From assembly GCF_003339815.1 (NCBI RefSeq), contig NZ_PPTT01000006.1, forward strand, positions 121,227 to 185,226: DNA of 64,000 nucleotides. Reading direction: 5' to 3'. Both the position numbers and the translations under genes were made by a program. Origin of the DNA: Eggerthella sinensis. GTDB taxonomy: Bacteria; Actinomycetota; Coriobacteriia; Coriobacteriales; Eggerthellaceae. This document shows, piece after piece, positions 42,611-51,328 of the stretch (position 1 is the first letter of the stretch; each line of letters begins with the position of its first letter). The notes beneath the pieces were generated by a model. It did not search any database. It was given only the letters and a program-made list of their open reading frames with translations, and was not told where the DNA came from.

Positions 42611-42927
42611 TCGCCCGACGTGAGGTTCAGCCCCACGATGCCCACGACGATGAGGCCGATGCACAGCACCTTCGCCGCGCTCACCGGCTCCTTCAGCAGC
42701 ACGATGCCCAGGATGGCGGCCCCCACGATGCCGATGCCGGTCCACACGGCGTACCCCACGCTGAGCGGCAGCGTTTTCAGCGCATGGGCCAGCAGGCCGA
42801 AGCTCACCACCATGCCGCCGATGGTGAGGATGCTGGGAAGGAGCTTGGAAAAGCCTTCGGAGAGCTTCAACTCGTAGGACCAAAAGGTTTCGAACAAGCC
42901 GGCGATGATCAAGATAATCCAGTTCAT
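42607..42927 (-). CDS. gdx: SMR-family guanidinium exporter Gdx (SugE type)
   Basis: 106 residues, four transmembrane helices. The N-terminus NWIILIIAGLFETFWSYELK and later YAVWTGIGIVGAAILGIVLL are SugE/Gdx-like rather than EmrE-like; the central Glu13 is present. Gdx proteins export guanidinium as antiparallel homodimers in exchange for protons. GGGAGG 5 bp before the ATG. The gene has a leader with a terminator-like hairpin, and converges on the cyclase gene with overlapping stops. Confidence 0.9.
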   Translation of the reverse strand: MNWIILIIAGLFETFWSYELKLSEGFSKLLPSILTIGGMVVSFGLLAHALKTLPLSVGYAVWTGIGIVGAAILGIVLLKEPVSAAKVLCIGLIVVGIVGLNLTSGD

Positions 42928-42947
42928 GGGTTCCTCCCAAAGGAAAA

Positions 42948-43026
42948 GCATGCGACCTCCCTCATCTTCTCAGGCCTACCGATGAGGGTGCGCATGCTTA
43001 CGTCTTGACCTACCCGGCGGCAGGTC
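42948..43026 (-). promoter_or_regulatory. Structured gdx leader with attenuator-like hairpin
   Basis: Read on the minus strand: an 8-bp hairpin with GCCG loop (43026-43007), linker AAGACGTAA, then a two-part stem (GCATGCG with CGCATGC, and CCCTCATC with GATGAGGG; 42997-42948) followed by TTTTCCTTT and the ribosome binding site. Hairpin plus T-rich tract before the coding region is the layout of transcription attenuation. No known guanidine riboswitch motif was recognised. Confidence 0.55.
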
Positions 43027-43045
43027 TGCTCTTCAATTGGCGGCG

Positions 43046-43075
43046 ATCGTACTACAGGAGCGCAGGCGGCGTCAA
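43046..43075 (-). promoter_or_regulatory. Promoter of gdx
   Basis: Minus strand: TTGACG (43070-43075), 18 bp, TACGAT (43046-43051). Predicted start near 43039, giving a leader of about 110 nt. The rest of 42998-43198 shows no gene. Confidence 0.55.
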
Positions 43076-43198
43076 GCGGGTGCGCGGAAGGGTTGCCAAA
43101 GGGGTGCCGGAGGCCCGAAACATGGGATTTTCGAGGACGCGCGCGGTCGAGGTGGGGCGCAGGCGCGCATTTCGGTACAATTCCAGCAAGTAATCCGC

Positions 43199-43227
43199 TT
43201 GTCAAACGGGCGTTTACACCGTATCAT
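43199..43227 (+). promoter_or_regulatory. Promoter of the rpsP operon
   Basis: TTGTCA (43199-43204), 17 bp, TATCAT (43222-43227), leaving a leader of about 75 nt. A further TACAAT at 43176 may be a second -10. Confidence 0.65.
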
Positions 43228-43310
43228 AAGCAATTGCTGTTTTCGCTGCACCGCAATGTTGCGATGTACGCATCGAATCGTATGTAAGAAGCAAAAAGGA
43301 GTTCATCTTC

Positions 43311-43556
43311 ATGGCAGTCAAAATTCGCCTGGCCCGTCACGGTGCCAAGAAGCGCCCGTACTACCGCATCGTCGTTGCCAACTCGCGCTGCCCGCGCGAC
43401 GGCAAGTTCATCGAGGAAGTCGGCCGCTACAACCCCTGCACCGAGCCTGCCATGGTGCAGTTCGACATGGACAAGGTCGATCAGTGGATCAAGAACGGTG
43501 CTCAGCCGACCGACACGGTTGCCAGCCTGATCAAGCGCGCTCGCGAGAACGCGTAA
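43311..43556 (+). CDS. rpsP: 30S ribosomal protein S16
   Basis: 81 residues, complete: [40 protein letters not shown] followed by the usual tail. AAAGGAG before the ATG. First gene of the rpsP-khpA-rimM-trmD operon. Confidence 0.98.
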   Translation: MAVKIRLARHGAKKRPYYRIVVANSRCPRDGKFIEEVGRYNPCTEPAMVQFDMDKVDQWIKNGAQPTDTVASLIKRARENA

Positions 43557-43561
43557 GACCC

Positions 43562-43816
43562 ATGGCCGAGCAGACGGAAGATATCGTCGGTCTCGTCGAG
43601 TCCGTCGTGCGCCCTCTCGTCGAGTTTCCCGACGAGCTGGAGATCACGTCGAGCGACGCCGAGGACGGTTCTATTCTCGTCGAAGTTCGCGTGAACGAAG
43701 AAGATGCCGGCAAGGTCATCGGTCGCCAGGGACGGGTCATCAAGGCCATCCGCACGCTGGCACGTGCCGCTGCATCGCGTACGAACACCCATGTCGAAGT
43801 GGAGCTTCTCGACTAA
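43562..43816 (+). CDS. khpA: KH-domain RNA-binding protein KhpA
   Basis: 84 residues. Type II KH domain with the RNA-binding loop VIGRQGRVIKAIR. KhpA with KhpB binds RNA and affects cell elongation in other Gram-positives. It lies 5 bp after rpsP and ends directly at the rimM start. Confidence 0.94.
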   Translation: MAEQTEDIVGLVESVVRPLVEFPDELEITSSDAEDGSILVEVRVNEEDAGKVIGRQGRVIKAIRTLARAAASRTNTHVEVELLD

Positions 43817-44338
43817 ATGCGCACGTGGGCGAACGTAGCCGAGCTATCTAAAACGAAGACCTTGACAGGAGGGCTCGTCGCGCGCTGCGCGCCGGGTCTT
43901 CCTTTTTTGCTGCAGCCGGGCATGGAGGTTGCCTTCGTGCCGCCGCAGCATGACGCGCCGCGCCGCTCCCGCGTGGAATCCGTGCAGGAAACGGGCAAGG
44001 GCGGCTACCTCGTGACGTTCGAGGGCGTCGATTCCATCGACGTGTCCGAACTGCTCGTGGGGTGCAGCTGCCTCGTGCGCCGCGCCGACCTGCCCGAGGA
44101 GGCGCTTGCCACCGAGGCCGACACGCTCGTGGGCTTCGAGGTGCACGATGCGCGCGCCGGTTTCGTGGGCACCGTGGAATCCGTCGTGGAGAACCCGGGG
44201 CAGTTCCTGCTGAGCGTGGCGCGCGAAGAGGGCGCCGGGGCGGTGCTCGTGCCGCTCGTGGACGCGCTCGTGACGGGCCTTGACGAGGACGCCCGCCGCA
44301 TCGACGTCGATTTGCCGGACGGTCTGCTGGAACTCTAG
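43817..44338 (+). CDS. rimM: Ribosome maturation factor RimM
   Basis: 173 residues. Two beta-barrel domains: N-terminal RimM domain (1-85), whose opening is divergent from the usual GxxxGxxGE pattern, and C-terminal PRC-like domain with LVGFEVHDARAGFVGTV and the typical end VPLVDALVTGLDE...LPDGLLEL. Assists 30S assembly through S19. ATG follows the khpA stop without a gap. Assignment rests partly on operon position. Confidence 0.88.
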   Translation: MRTWANVAELSKTKTLTGGLVARCAPGLPFLLQPGMEVAFVPPQHDAPRRSRVESVQETGKGGYLVTFEGVDSIDVSELLVGCSCLVRRADLPEEALATEADTLVGFEVHDARAGFVGTVESVVENPGQFLLSVAREEGAGAVLVPLVDALVTGLDEDARRIDVDLPDGLLEL

Positions 44339-44374
44339 CGGGCCGCCATCCGCTCGCACCGAAAGGACTGGCCC

Positions 44375-45112
44375 GTGATCATCGAAACGCTGTCGACGTT
44401 TCCCGACATGTACGCGTCCGTCATGGGCGCCTCCATGATGCGCATCGCCCAGGAGAAGGGCATCCTCACGTTCGTCGCGCACGACCTGCGCGATTGGACC
44501 CACGACCGCCATCGCACGACCGACGACGACCCCTACGGCGGCGGCGACGGCCTCGTGATGAAGTGCGAGCCCATCTTCGAAGCCTACGACGCCATCGCCT
44601 CGAGCGGCCCGCGTCCCACCACCGTGTTCCTCTCGCCCTGCGGCGAGCCCTTCACCGACGCCGTGGCAAGCGAGCTGTCGCGCGAGGAGCGCCTGCTGTT
44701 CGTGTGCGGCCACTACGAGGGCATCGACGAGCGCGCCTACACGCTGGCCGACCGCGTGATCTCGCTCGGCGACTACGTGCTGACGAGCGGCGAGCTGGCG
44801 TCCATGGTGGTCATCGACGCCGCGGTGCGCAAGCTGCCCGGCGTGCTGGGGGCCGAGACGGGCGCGCTCGGCGAGAGCTTCGCCGACGGTCTCTTGGAGT
44901 ACCCGCAGTACACGCGGCCCGCCACGTTTCGCGACATGGACGTGCCGCCCGTGCTGCTGTCGGGCAACCATGCGGCCGTGGCCGCGTGGCGCCGCGAGCA
45001 AAGCCTCGAGCGCACCGCCCGCCTGCGTCCCGACCTGCTGGACGCCGTGGAGCTGTCGAAGGCCGACCGCGCCTTCCTGCAGACGCTGGCCGACGAGCCC
45101 GCGGAAGCGTAG
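44375..45112 (+). CDS. trmD: tRNA (guanine-37-N1)-methyltransferase
   Basis: 245-residue SPOUT methyltransferase. Motifs: DLRDWTHDRHRTTDDDPYGGGDGLVMK and FVCGHYEGIDERA, ISLGDYVLTSGELA forming the SAM-binding knot. GTG start with GAAAGGA upstream. Unlike the common rpsP-rimM-trmD-rplS order, the next gene is lepB with a 9-bp gap and rplS is absent here. Confidence 0.96.
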   Translation: MIIETLSTFPDMYASVMGASMMRIAQEKGILTFVAHDLRDWTHDRHRTTDDDPYGGGDGLVMKCEPIFEAYDAIASSGPRPTTVFLSPCGEPFTDAVASELSREERLLFVCGHYEGIDERAYTLADRVISLGDYVLTSGELASMVVIDAAVRKLPGVLGAETGALGESFADGLLEYPQYTRPATFRDMDVPPVLLSGNHAAVAAWRREQSLERTARLRPDLLDAVELSKADRAFLQTLADEPAEA

Positions 45113-45121
45113 GGGGGCGCC

Positions 45122-45688
45122 ATGAACTCCGGTGATCACGCGCGCGACGACCGTCCCGGCCTCCTGCGCCGCTTCGTCGACCTGCTCGTGTGGGCGGGCT
45201 TCGTCGCCCTGATCTCATGGCTGACGTTCGCCTACGTGGGGCACGCCTACGCCGTTCCCTCGGGTTCGATGGAGGAGACCATCATGACGGGCGATCGCGT
45301 GCTCGCCGAGAAGGTGAGCTACTACTTTCGCGACCCCGTACCGGGCGACATCGTGATGTTCCAGGACCCGGAAGTGCCGGGGCGCCTGCTGCTCAAGCGC
45401 TGCATCGCCGTGGGCGGCCAGACCGTCGACGTCAACGACGAGGACGGCCTCGTGTACGTGGACGGCGTGGCGCTGGCCGAACCCTACACCGACGGCCGCC
45501 CCACCTACACGCTGCCGAGCGCGGTGACGTATCCCTACACCGTTCCCGACGGCATGATGTGGATGATGGGCGACAACCGCACGAACTCCCAGGACTCGCG
45601 CTTCTTCGGCGCCGTGCCCGCGGCCTCGGCGGAAGCGCGCAGCCTGGCCGTGCTCTGGCCCTTCGACGACGCGGGCCTGCTTTCGTAG
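45122..45688 (+). CDS. lepB: Signal peptidase I, paralogue 1
   Basis: 188 residues: one N-terminal membrane helix (20-42), catalytic Ser49 in PSGSM, catalytic Lys92 in LLKRCIAVGGQ, and the conserved GDNRTNSQDSRFFG. Removes signal peptides outside the membrane. A second copy of the same length lies at 55646; the two align without gaps with 129 of 188 residues identical by my count. The molybdoenzyme operon lies between them. Confidence 0.95.
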   Translation: MNSGDHARDDRPGLLRRFVDLLVWAGFVALISWLTFAYVGHAYAVPSGSMEETIMTGDRVLAEKVSYYFRDPVPGDIVMFQDPEVPGRLLLKRCIAVGGQTVDVNDEDGLVYVDGVALAEPYTDGRPTYTLPSAVTYPYTVPDGMMWMMGDNRTNSQDSRFFGAVPAASAEARSLAVLWPFDDAGLLS

Positions 45689-45692
45689 GTCA

Positions 45693-45701
45693 TGCTAGAA
45701 T
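45693..45701 (+). promoter_or_regulatory. Extended -10 promoter of the LuxR-type gene
   Basis: TGC-TAGAAT, 4 bp after the lepB stop and about 100 bp before the regulator start. Confidence 0.45.
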
Positions 45702-45802
45702 GAAGCTCGTCGCGAAGGGGGTCGGGGCCCGCTTCGACGGCGAGCGGGCGCGAGGCCCGAGCGGGGGAGATCGTGCGAGGCGCACGGAGCGGGGGTTCTG
45801 AT

Positions 45803-47194
45803 ATGGCCAGTTGGTCTGCAGCGAAGTATCTGTCGTACGCGTTTTGGCGCGCATGGTTCCTCATCATGTACTCCTCGCCGCTCTGGCTCAACTTCGTGCT
45901 GCCGGAGGGCGTCAATCCCGGCTTGAGCATGTACTACGTCTCCACCGCATGCTACATCGTCGTGTCGATCCTACTCTCGGTGCTGCACGTGCGCGCCGCG
46001 AAGCTCTTCTCGCTGAAGTGGTCGATGATCCTGTTCGGAGCGGTCGCGAGCCTCGGCGTGGCCATGGAGTTCGCCTCGTTGGCGCTCTTGCGCGATCCGG
46101 CGAGCTGGCTGTTCCTCGTGGGAAGCGGGCTCACGGGCGTCTGCACGGCGCCGATCTCCATCAGGGCCGGGCAGATCTACTCGTCCGTGAAGATCAACAC
46201 CGCGGTGATCGCGACGCTTCTGAGCGACGTGGCGGCGGGCATGATCTTCTTTTTCTGCATCGGCACCTGGCCGATCATCTGCCTGTTCGTGGCCGTGGTC
46301 CTCCCGTCGCTGTCGGCCGCGATGATCGTGGCGGCCGCGCCGTCCAACGACGATGCGGCGGTGGGCGCGGGCTACGTGGACGCGGGCGGGATGCCCTGGC
46401 AGTCGTTCCTGCGCTTCCTCGTGGTGGTGTTCCTCATCGGCGCGGTGGCCTTCCTGCAAAACGGCCTGGGCGGCTCGTGGTTCCCGCAAGCCGACCTCGA
46501 CAGCGGCCTGACGCTGGGGGTGAGCCTGCTCGTGATGGCGTCGTTCGTCCTGACGGTGTTCTTCGTCCGCATGCGCGAGATCCAGTTCGAGCGGCTGTAC
46601 CGTCCCATCATCTTCTGCCTCATCGCGTTCGTGGCGCTTGCCTACCTGCTCGATTTCGGAAACCCCGTCGGCATCGGCGGCACGTTCCTCATCTACTGCC
46701 TGTTCTCGTCCTACATCTGGTTCTTCATGTCGTACTTGGGGCACAGCCGCTACTTCTCGCCCATCCAGGTGTTCGGCTACGGGCGCAGCGTGTACGCCGG
46801 CGGCTCGCTCGTGGGCAGCCTCGTGGGCGTGCACGTGCTGTCGGGGGTCGATCTGGAGCAGACGCTGCCCGTCATCGTCATCGTGATGATCGCCATCCTG
46901 CTGCTGTGCGCCGTCGCCATCCGCCGCGTGGACATCTCGTCCATCCTCGTGGACGATGCGGTTGCCGAGGCGCCCGCCGCGCCGGTTGCGCAGCAGGAGG
47001 GCCTGGGCAGCGTGCACCTGTCGCCCCGCGAGCTCGAGGTGTTCGCCTTGATGAAGGCGGGCCGCGACGCGGAGTACATCGCCGACAGCCTGTGCATCTC
47101 GCGCAACACGGCCAAGACGCACATCAGGAACATCTACACGAAGTTCGGCGTGCACCGCCGCCAGGACTTCATCGACGTCATCCAAGACCTCTAA
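45803..47194 (+). CDS. Membrane-anchored LuxR-type regulator
   Basis: 463 residues. About twelve hydrophobic segments fill residues 10-385 in an MFS-like pattern with few charges; the C-terminus (395-463) is a LuxR/FixJ helix-turn-helix (LSPRELEVFALMKAG...YIADSLCISRNTAKTHIRNIYTKFGV). This architecture is abundant in Eggerthella and relatives, next to molybdoenzyme operons. It likely senses a substrate in the membrane and activates the operon starting 143 bp downstream (inference). No receiver domain. Confidence 0.9.
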   Translation: MASWSAAKYLSYAFWRAWFLIMYSSPLWLNFVLPEGVNPGLSMYYVSTACYIVVSILLSVLHVRAAKLFSLKWSMILFGAVASLGVAMEFASLALLRDPASWLFLVGSGLTGVCTAPISIRAGQIYSSVKINTAVIATLLSDVAAGMIFFFCIGTWPIICLFVAVVLPSLSAAMIVAAAPSNDDAAVGAGYVDAGGMPWQSFLRFLVVVFLIGAVAFLQNGLGGSWFPQADLDSGLTLGVSLLVMASFVLTVFFVRMREIQFERLYRPIIFCLIAFVALAYLLDFGNPVGIGGTFLIYCLFSSYIWFFMSYLGHSRYFSPIQVFGYGRSVYAGGSLVGSLVGVHVLSGVDLEQTLPVIVIVMIAILLLCAVAIRRVDISSILVDDAVAEAPAAPVAQQEGLGSVHLSPRELEVFALMKAGRDAEYIADSLCISRNTAKTHIRNIYTKFGVHRRQDFIDVIQDL

Positions 47195-47337
47195 ACAGGT
47201 CGTCTAACCCGCATCACCCAGAAGGTTATATTCCCCTCACCTGCGTTTTTCATACCTCAGGATCATTGCTCGCCCTTTCGTCAGCGGCAAGAATGGCGCT
47301 CGTAGCGTTATGCCATCTGCCAAAGAAAGGAAGTTCT

Positions 47338-50300
47338 ATGACGAGTGAGGGATTGACCAGACGCTCCTTCATCAAGGCGGCATCCCTGACGGGCGCCGCT
47401 GCGGCACTGGGCACGCAGTACGGGGGGAAGCTTCAGAAAACCGATAAGGCGTGGGCCGCCGACGCTTCGGCCGCCGGCCAGCGCAAGACGTACGTCTCGA
47501 CGTGCCGCGGCTGCATCCAGGCCTGCCCCTGCCGCGTGTACGTGGAGAACGGGATCGTCGTGAAGATCGAGGGCCATCCCTACGCGCCCACGTCGCTGGG
47601 TGCCTTCTGCATGAAGGGCATGAACCAGATCAACAACTGCTACAGCCCGCGTCGCGTGCTGTACCCGCTCAAGCGCTCGGGCCCGCGCGGCGCCGAGGAG
47701 ATGGCGTGGGAGCGCATCTCGTGGGACGAGGCCATCGACCTCGCGGCCACCAAGATCGCCGAATCCATCGAGAAGTACGGTACGTACTCGTTCTTCACCT
47801 CGGTGGGCGGCGGCGGGTCCTACGCGATGCGCCAGGCCATCACCATGAGCCATTCGCTCGGCTCTCCCACGGTGTTCGAGCCGGGCTGCGCGCAGTGCTA
47901 CCTGCCGCGCTACTCCGTGGCGCTCTTCATGTACGGCGGCGCCGACCAGTCCATCGCCGACGCGGCGGCCCAGGAGCCGTTCAAGGGCATCGCGAAGCGC
48001 TGGTACGAGAAGATGGGCGTGTGGGACCAGATCGACGACGAGAACAAGAAGGGCTACGCCGACGGGATCGACACGAAGATGCTCGTGCTGTGGGGCGCGC
48101 AGCCCTCGGTGTCGCAGACGGCCCAGTCGGGCCGCGGCATGGCCGAGCTGCGCGATGCCGGCTGCAAGACGGTGGTGGTGGACCCGAACATGAGCCCCGA
48201 CGCCGTGAAGGCCGACGTGTGGCTGCGCGTGCGGCCCGGCGCCGACGGCGCGCTCGCGCTGTCGTGGTGGAACTACATCATCGAGCACGAGCTGTTCGAC
48301 CGGGAGTTCACCAAGCAGTGGACGAACCTGCCCTTCATCGTCAACGAAGACACGAAGCTGCCGTACCGCGCCACCGACATCTGGCCCGACTACGTGCAGA
48401 GCACGCCTGCCGACACCCCGGCCTACGTGTGCTTCGACGCCAAGACCGGCGTGCTCGTGCCCTTCGAGTACCAGGACGAGAGCGTGGACCCCGAGATCTT
48501 CTGGAGCGGCACCATCGACGAGCTGGGCGTGACGGCCCGCAGCGCCGGGCAGATCTACAAAGAGGCCGCCGCGGTATGGACGCTCGAGCAGACCGAGAAG
48601 GTCACCTGGGTGCCGGCGGACGTCAACGAGAAGGCCATCCTGCTGTACACCGCGCCCCTGAAGGAGGGGAAGTGCGGCGGCATCTGCCACGGCGTGTCCT
48701 CCGACATGGAGCAGATCGCCCATCAGCTTCCCGTGGGCCTGTGCGGCCTCGACGCCATCATGGGCTACGTGAACAAGCCCGGCTGCACGCTCACGCAGAA
48801 CGCGCCGGCGAAAACCGACGACGCGGGCAAGGCGCTGCGCCCGACCACCATCTTCCAGTACCGCAACGTGGACATTGTGCACGACTGCGGCGTGGGCTAC
48901 ATCGTGGGCAACTCGCCCGAGGAGAACGCCGCGCGCCTCGAAGCGTTCGCGCCCGATCCCGACGGATTCCCCACGCCGCACTCCGCGGAGCTGCTGTACG
49001 TCACGAACCAGCTGCGCCTCGACCGCTTGGGCATGAAGAACCACAAGGGCCTGTACCACTGGGAGCACAGCCATATCCCGTCGGTGCTCGAGGCCATCAA
49101 AACCGGCGAGCCCTACAAGCCGCGCGTGTGGTTCGACATGTCGGGCAACAAGCTGGCCATGCTGGGCAACGCGAAGTCGTGGTACGACGTGTTCCCCGAG
49201 ATCGACTTCTGCATCTGCCAGCATCCGATGATCACCTCGTTCCAGGCCGAAGTGGCCGACCTCATCTTCCCCATCGAGGAGTGGCTCGAAGTCACGAGCC
49301 ACGACGGGCGCGACATCACCACTGAGGGCGAGATCAAGGACCCCTCGCCCGACACGACGGACACGGGCCAGCTCAACTTCAAGTTCGGCATGTTCCCCAT
49401 CCTGCACCTGGGCGAGACGGTGTCGAACTTCGTGGCGCCCAAGAAGGTGACGGGCAAGGTGGCCGAGCTGCTGAACGCCAAGCTGGAAGCCGGCGAGGAC
49501 ATCGTGCTGGGCGCGGTGGGGCAGGCCACGAACAAGACGTACCAGGACAACCCGACGGTTGCCGTCGACGGCTTCCTCACCACGTCGAAGGGCGCCTCGT
49601 ACCTGCACGAGATCGACCGCAGCAAGTTCAACCTGCGCTTCCCCCTGCCTCCCGGCATCATGTTCGGCGAGGAGTCGGACGAGCGCATCCAGCAGTCGTT
49701 CGCCGAGCGCTTCGGCGCGCCGGACATGGAGGCCCTGCACGCCAACCCCGAGCAGTACCAGACGCCGGTGGCGGGCGAGGGCGGCGGCAAGCTGCAGGCG
49801 GACGGCACGCATCGCTGGTGGAGCTCGCCGGACGATTTCTGGACGTACGAGCAGCACGAGAAGATGGCCGTCGACGGCCTGAAGGCGGGCTTCGGCACCG
49901 AGAGCCGCAAGTTCGAGGTGTACGCCCAGATGCTCGTGCAGCTGGCGAAGACGGGCTTCCCCTGCTGCTATCCGCGCGCGCAGGTGGACGTCGACCCGTC
50001 CATCGGGCAGGGCGAGTACGAGGGCACCTACGCTCCCATCTGCCAACACATCGAGCCGGCCGAGAGCCCGCTCGAGGGCACGGAGGGCTACGACGCCGAG
50101 TACCCCCTCACGCTCACGAGCGGCCGCGTGTACTACACGCACCACGGCACGCAGCGCCAGGCGCCCTACATGCGCGAGATATGGCCCGCGCCCGACTTGC
50201 GCATGAACAGCAAGACGGCCGAGAAGTACGGGCTTGCGCACATGGACTGGGTGAAGGTCACCTCGCGCCGCGGCTCGACGCATGCGCGCGTGTACGTCAC

Positions 50301-50676
50301 CGACGGCATGCACGAGAACGTGGTGTGGATGGAGCGCTTCTGGAACCCCGAGTGCTTCGACTCCTCGCAGGAGACGAAGAGCGGCGGCTGGCAGGAGTGC
50401 AACGTGAACATCCTGACCAAGAACACCGCGCCGTTCAACGAATGCTACGGCTCCTACACCAACCGCGGCTTCTGCGTGAAGGTGGAGAAGGCCGAGAAGC
50501 CGGCGCGCGTATGGGTGGAGCCGGAGGAGTTCCAGCCGCTCATGTACACGAACAAGAACCAGTACGTCGACGCGCACCCGTTCGAAGAGACGATGAGCGA
50601 TCCCGCGGCCAGCTGGACGCCGGTGGTCACGTTCGACGAAGCGCACACGTTTACCAACGAGACTTTCAAGAACTAG
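47338..50676 (+). CDS. Tat-exported molybdopterin oxidoreductase, catalytic subunit
   Basis: 1112 residues, DMSO-reductase family. Tat signal TRRSFIKAASLTGAAAALG; [4Fe-4S] ligands Cys56, Cys59, Cys63 and Cys91; molybdopterin-binding domains through the rest, with VVVDPNMSPDAVKADVWLRVRPGADGALA typical. The Mo ligand is not certain; Cys184 or Cys187 (EPGCAQCY) is the best candidate. Faces outside and reduces or oxidises an unknown substrate. Close in layout to Eggerthella reductases for catechols and related compounds, but specificity cannot be read. First gene of a seven-gene operon; AAAGGAAG before ATG at 47338. Confidence 0.9.
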   Translation: MTSEGLTRRSFIKAASLTGAAAALGTQYGGKLQKTDKAWAADASAAGQRKTYVSTCRGCIQACPCRVYVENGIVVKIEGHPYAPTSLGAFCMKGMNQINNCYSPRRVLYPLKRSGPRGAEEMAWERISWDEAIDLAATKIAESIEKYGTYSFFTSVGGGGSYAMRQAITMSHSLGSPTVFEPGCAQCYLPRYSVALFMYGGADQSIADAAAQEPFKGIAKRWYEKMGVWDQIDDENKKGYADGIDTKMLVLWGAQPSVSQTAQSGRGMAELRDAGCKTVVVDPNMSPDAVKADVWLRVRPGADGALALSWWNYIIEHELFDREFTKQWTNLPFIVNEDTKLPYRATDIWPDYVQSTPADTPAYVCFDAKTGVLVPFEYQDESVDPEIFWSGTIDELGVTARSAGQIYKEAAAVWTLEQTEKVTWVPADVNEKAILLYTAPLKEGKCGGICHGVSSDMEQIAHQLPVGLCGLDAIMGYVNKPGCTLTQNAPAKTDDAGKALRPTTIFQYRNVDIVHDCGVGYIVGNSPEENAARLEAFAPDPDGFPTPHSAELLYVTNQLRLDRLGMKNHKGLYHWEHSHIPSVLEAIKTGEPYKPRVWFDMSGNKLAMLGNAKSWYDVFPEIDFCICQHPMITSFQAEVADLIFPIEEWLEVTSHDGRDITTEGEIKDPSPDTTDTGQLNFKFGMFPILHLGETVSNFVAPKKVTGKVAELLNAKLEAGEDIVLGAVGQATNKTYQDNPTVAVDGFLTTSKGASYLHEIDRSKFNLRFPLPPGIMFGEESDERIQQSFAERFGAPDMEALHANPEQYQTPVAGEGGGKLQADGTHRWWSSPDDFWTYEQHEKMAVDGLKAGFGTESRKFEVYAQMLVQLAKTGFPCCYPRAQVDVDPSIGQGEYEGTYAPICQHIEPAESPLEGTEGYDAEYPLTLTSGRVYYTHHGTQRQAPYMREIWPAPDLRMNSKTAEKYGLAHMDWVKVTSRRGSTHARVYVTDGMHENVVWMERFWNPECFDSSQETKSGGWQECNVNILTKNTAPFNECYGSYTNRGFCVKVEKAEKPARVWVEPEEFQPLMYTNKNQYVDAHPFEETMSDPAASWTPVVTFDEAHTFTNETFKN

Positions 50677-50686
50677 GGGGCGCACC

Positions 50687-51322
50687 ATGGCAAGACGAAC
50701 TTTGGTCATCGATCTGAATCGCTGCTCGGGCTGCGATTCGTGCACGGTGGCGTGCAAGTACGAGAACAACATCAAGCTCGGATCGTTCTGGAACCGCGTG
50801 ATGGCCATCGGGCCCACGGGGGAGTACCCCGACATCGAGATGTACTGGATGCCCATGCAGTGCCAGCAGTGCGAGAACGCGCCCTGCGTGGGCGTGTGCC
50901 CCACGGGCGCGTCGTACCGCGATCCGAACAACAACGTGGTGATGATCAACAAGGAGCTGTGCATCGGATGCCAGTACTGCATGTACGCCTGCCCGTTCGG
51001 CGTGCGGCAGTTCAACGAGGGCGAGGGCGTCGTGGAGAAGTGCACCCTGTGCAACCACCTCACGGCTAAGTCCGACGGCGTGGAGAACCTCAACGACAGC
51101 TTCGACGAGGAGCATGCCGTGCCGCCCTGCGTGCACAACTGCTGCTGCGGCGCGCGCTACTACGGCGACTTGGACGATCCGAACTCCGCGGCGTCGAAGG
51201 CGCTCGCGGCAGCCGGCGGCGAAGGCTCTGAGAACGTGCACGCCATATCCGACCCGTCGGGCGCGCATCCCACGTGCCGCTACATCCTGTCCCCGTCCGT
51301 CGCGCAATGGAAGGAGCTGTAG
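50687..51322 (+). CDS. Four-cluster [4Fe-4S] electron-transfer subunit (DmsB/NrfC type)
   Basis: 211 residues with four cysteine groups: CSGCDSCTVAC, CQQCENAPCVGVCP, CIGCQYCMYACP and CTLC with the later CVHNCCC. Passes electrons from the membrane subunit to the molybdoenzyme. It has no signal peptide and would travel with the Tat-exported subunit. 10-bp gap after the catalytic gene. Confidence 0.93.
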   Translation: MARRTLVIDLNRCSGCDSCTVACKYENNIKLGSFWNRVMAIGPTGEYPDIEMYWMPMQCQQCENAPCVGVCPTGASYRDPNNNVVMINKELCIGCQYCMYACPFGVRQFNEGEGVVEKCTLCNHLTAKSDGVENLNDSFDEEHAVPPCVHNCCCGARYYGDLDDPNSAASKALAAAGGEGSENVHAISDPSGAHPTCRYILSPSVAQWKEL

Positions 51323-51328
51323 ACCATC

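Noticed and set aside
42928..43040. Known guanidine riboswitch (classes I-III) in the gdx leader
   Set aside because: None of the conserved strings I remember for these classes could be placed. A linker GTCAAGACG looks faintly like part of the class III consensus, but the rest does not fold accordingly.
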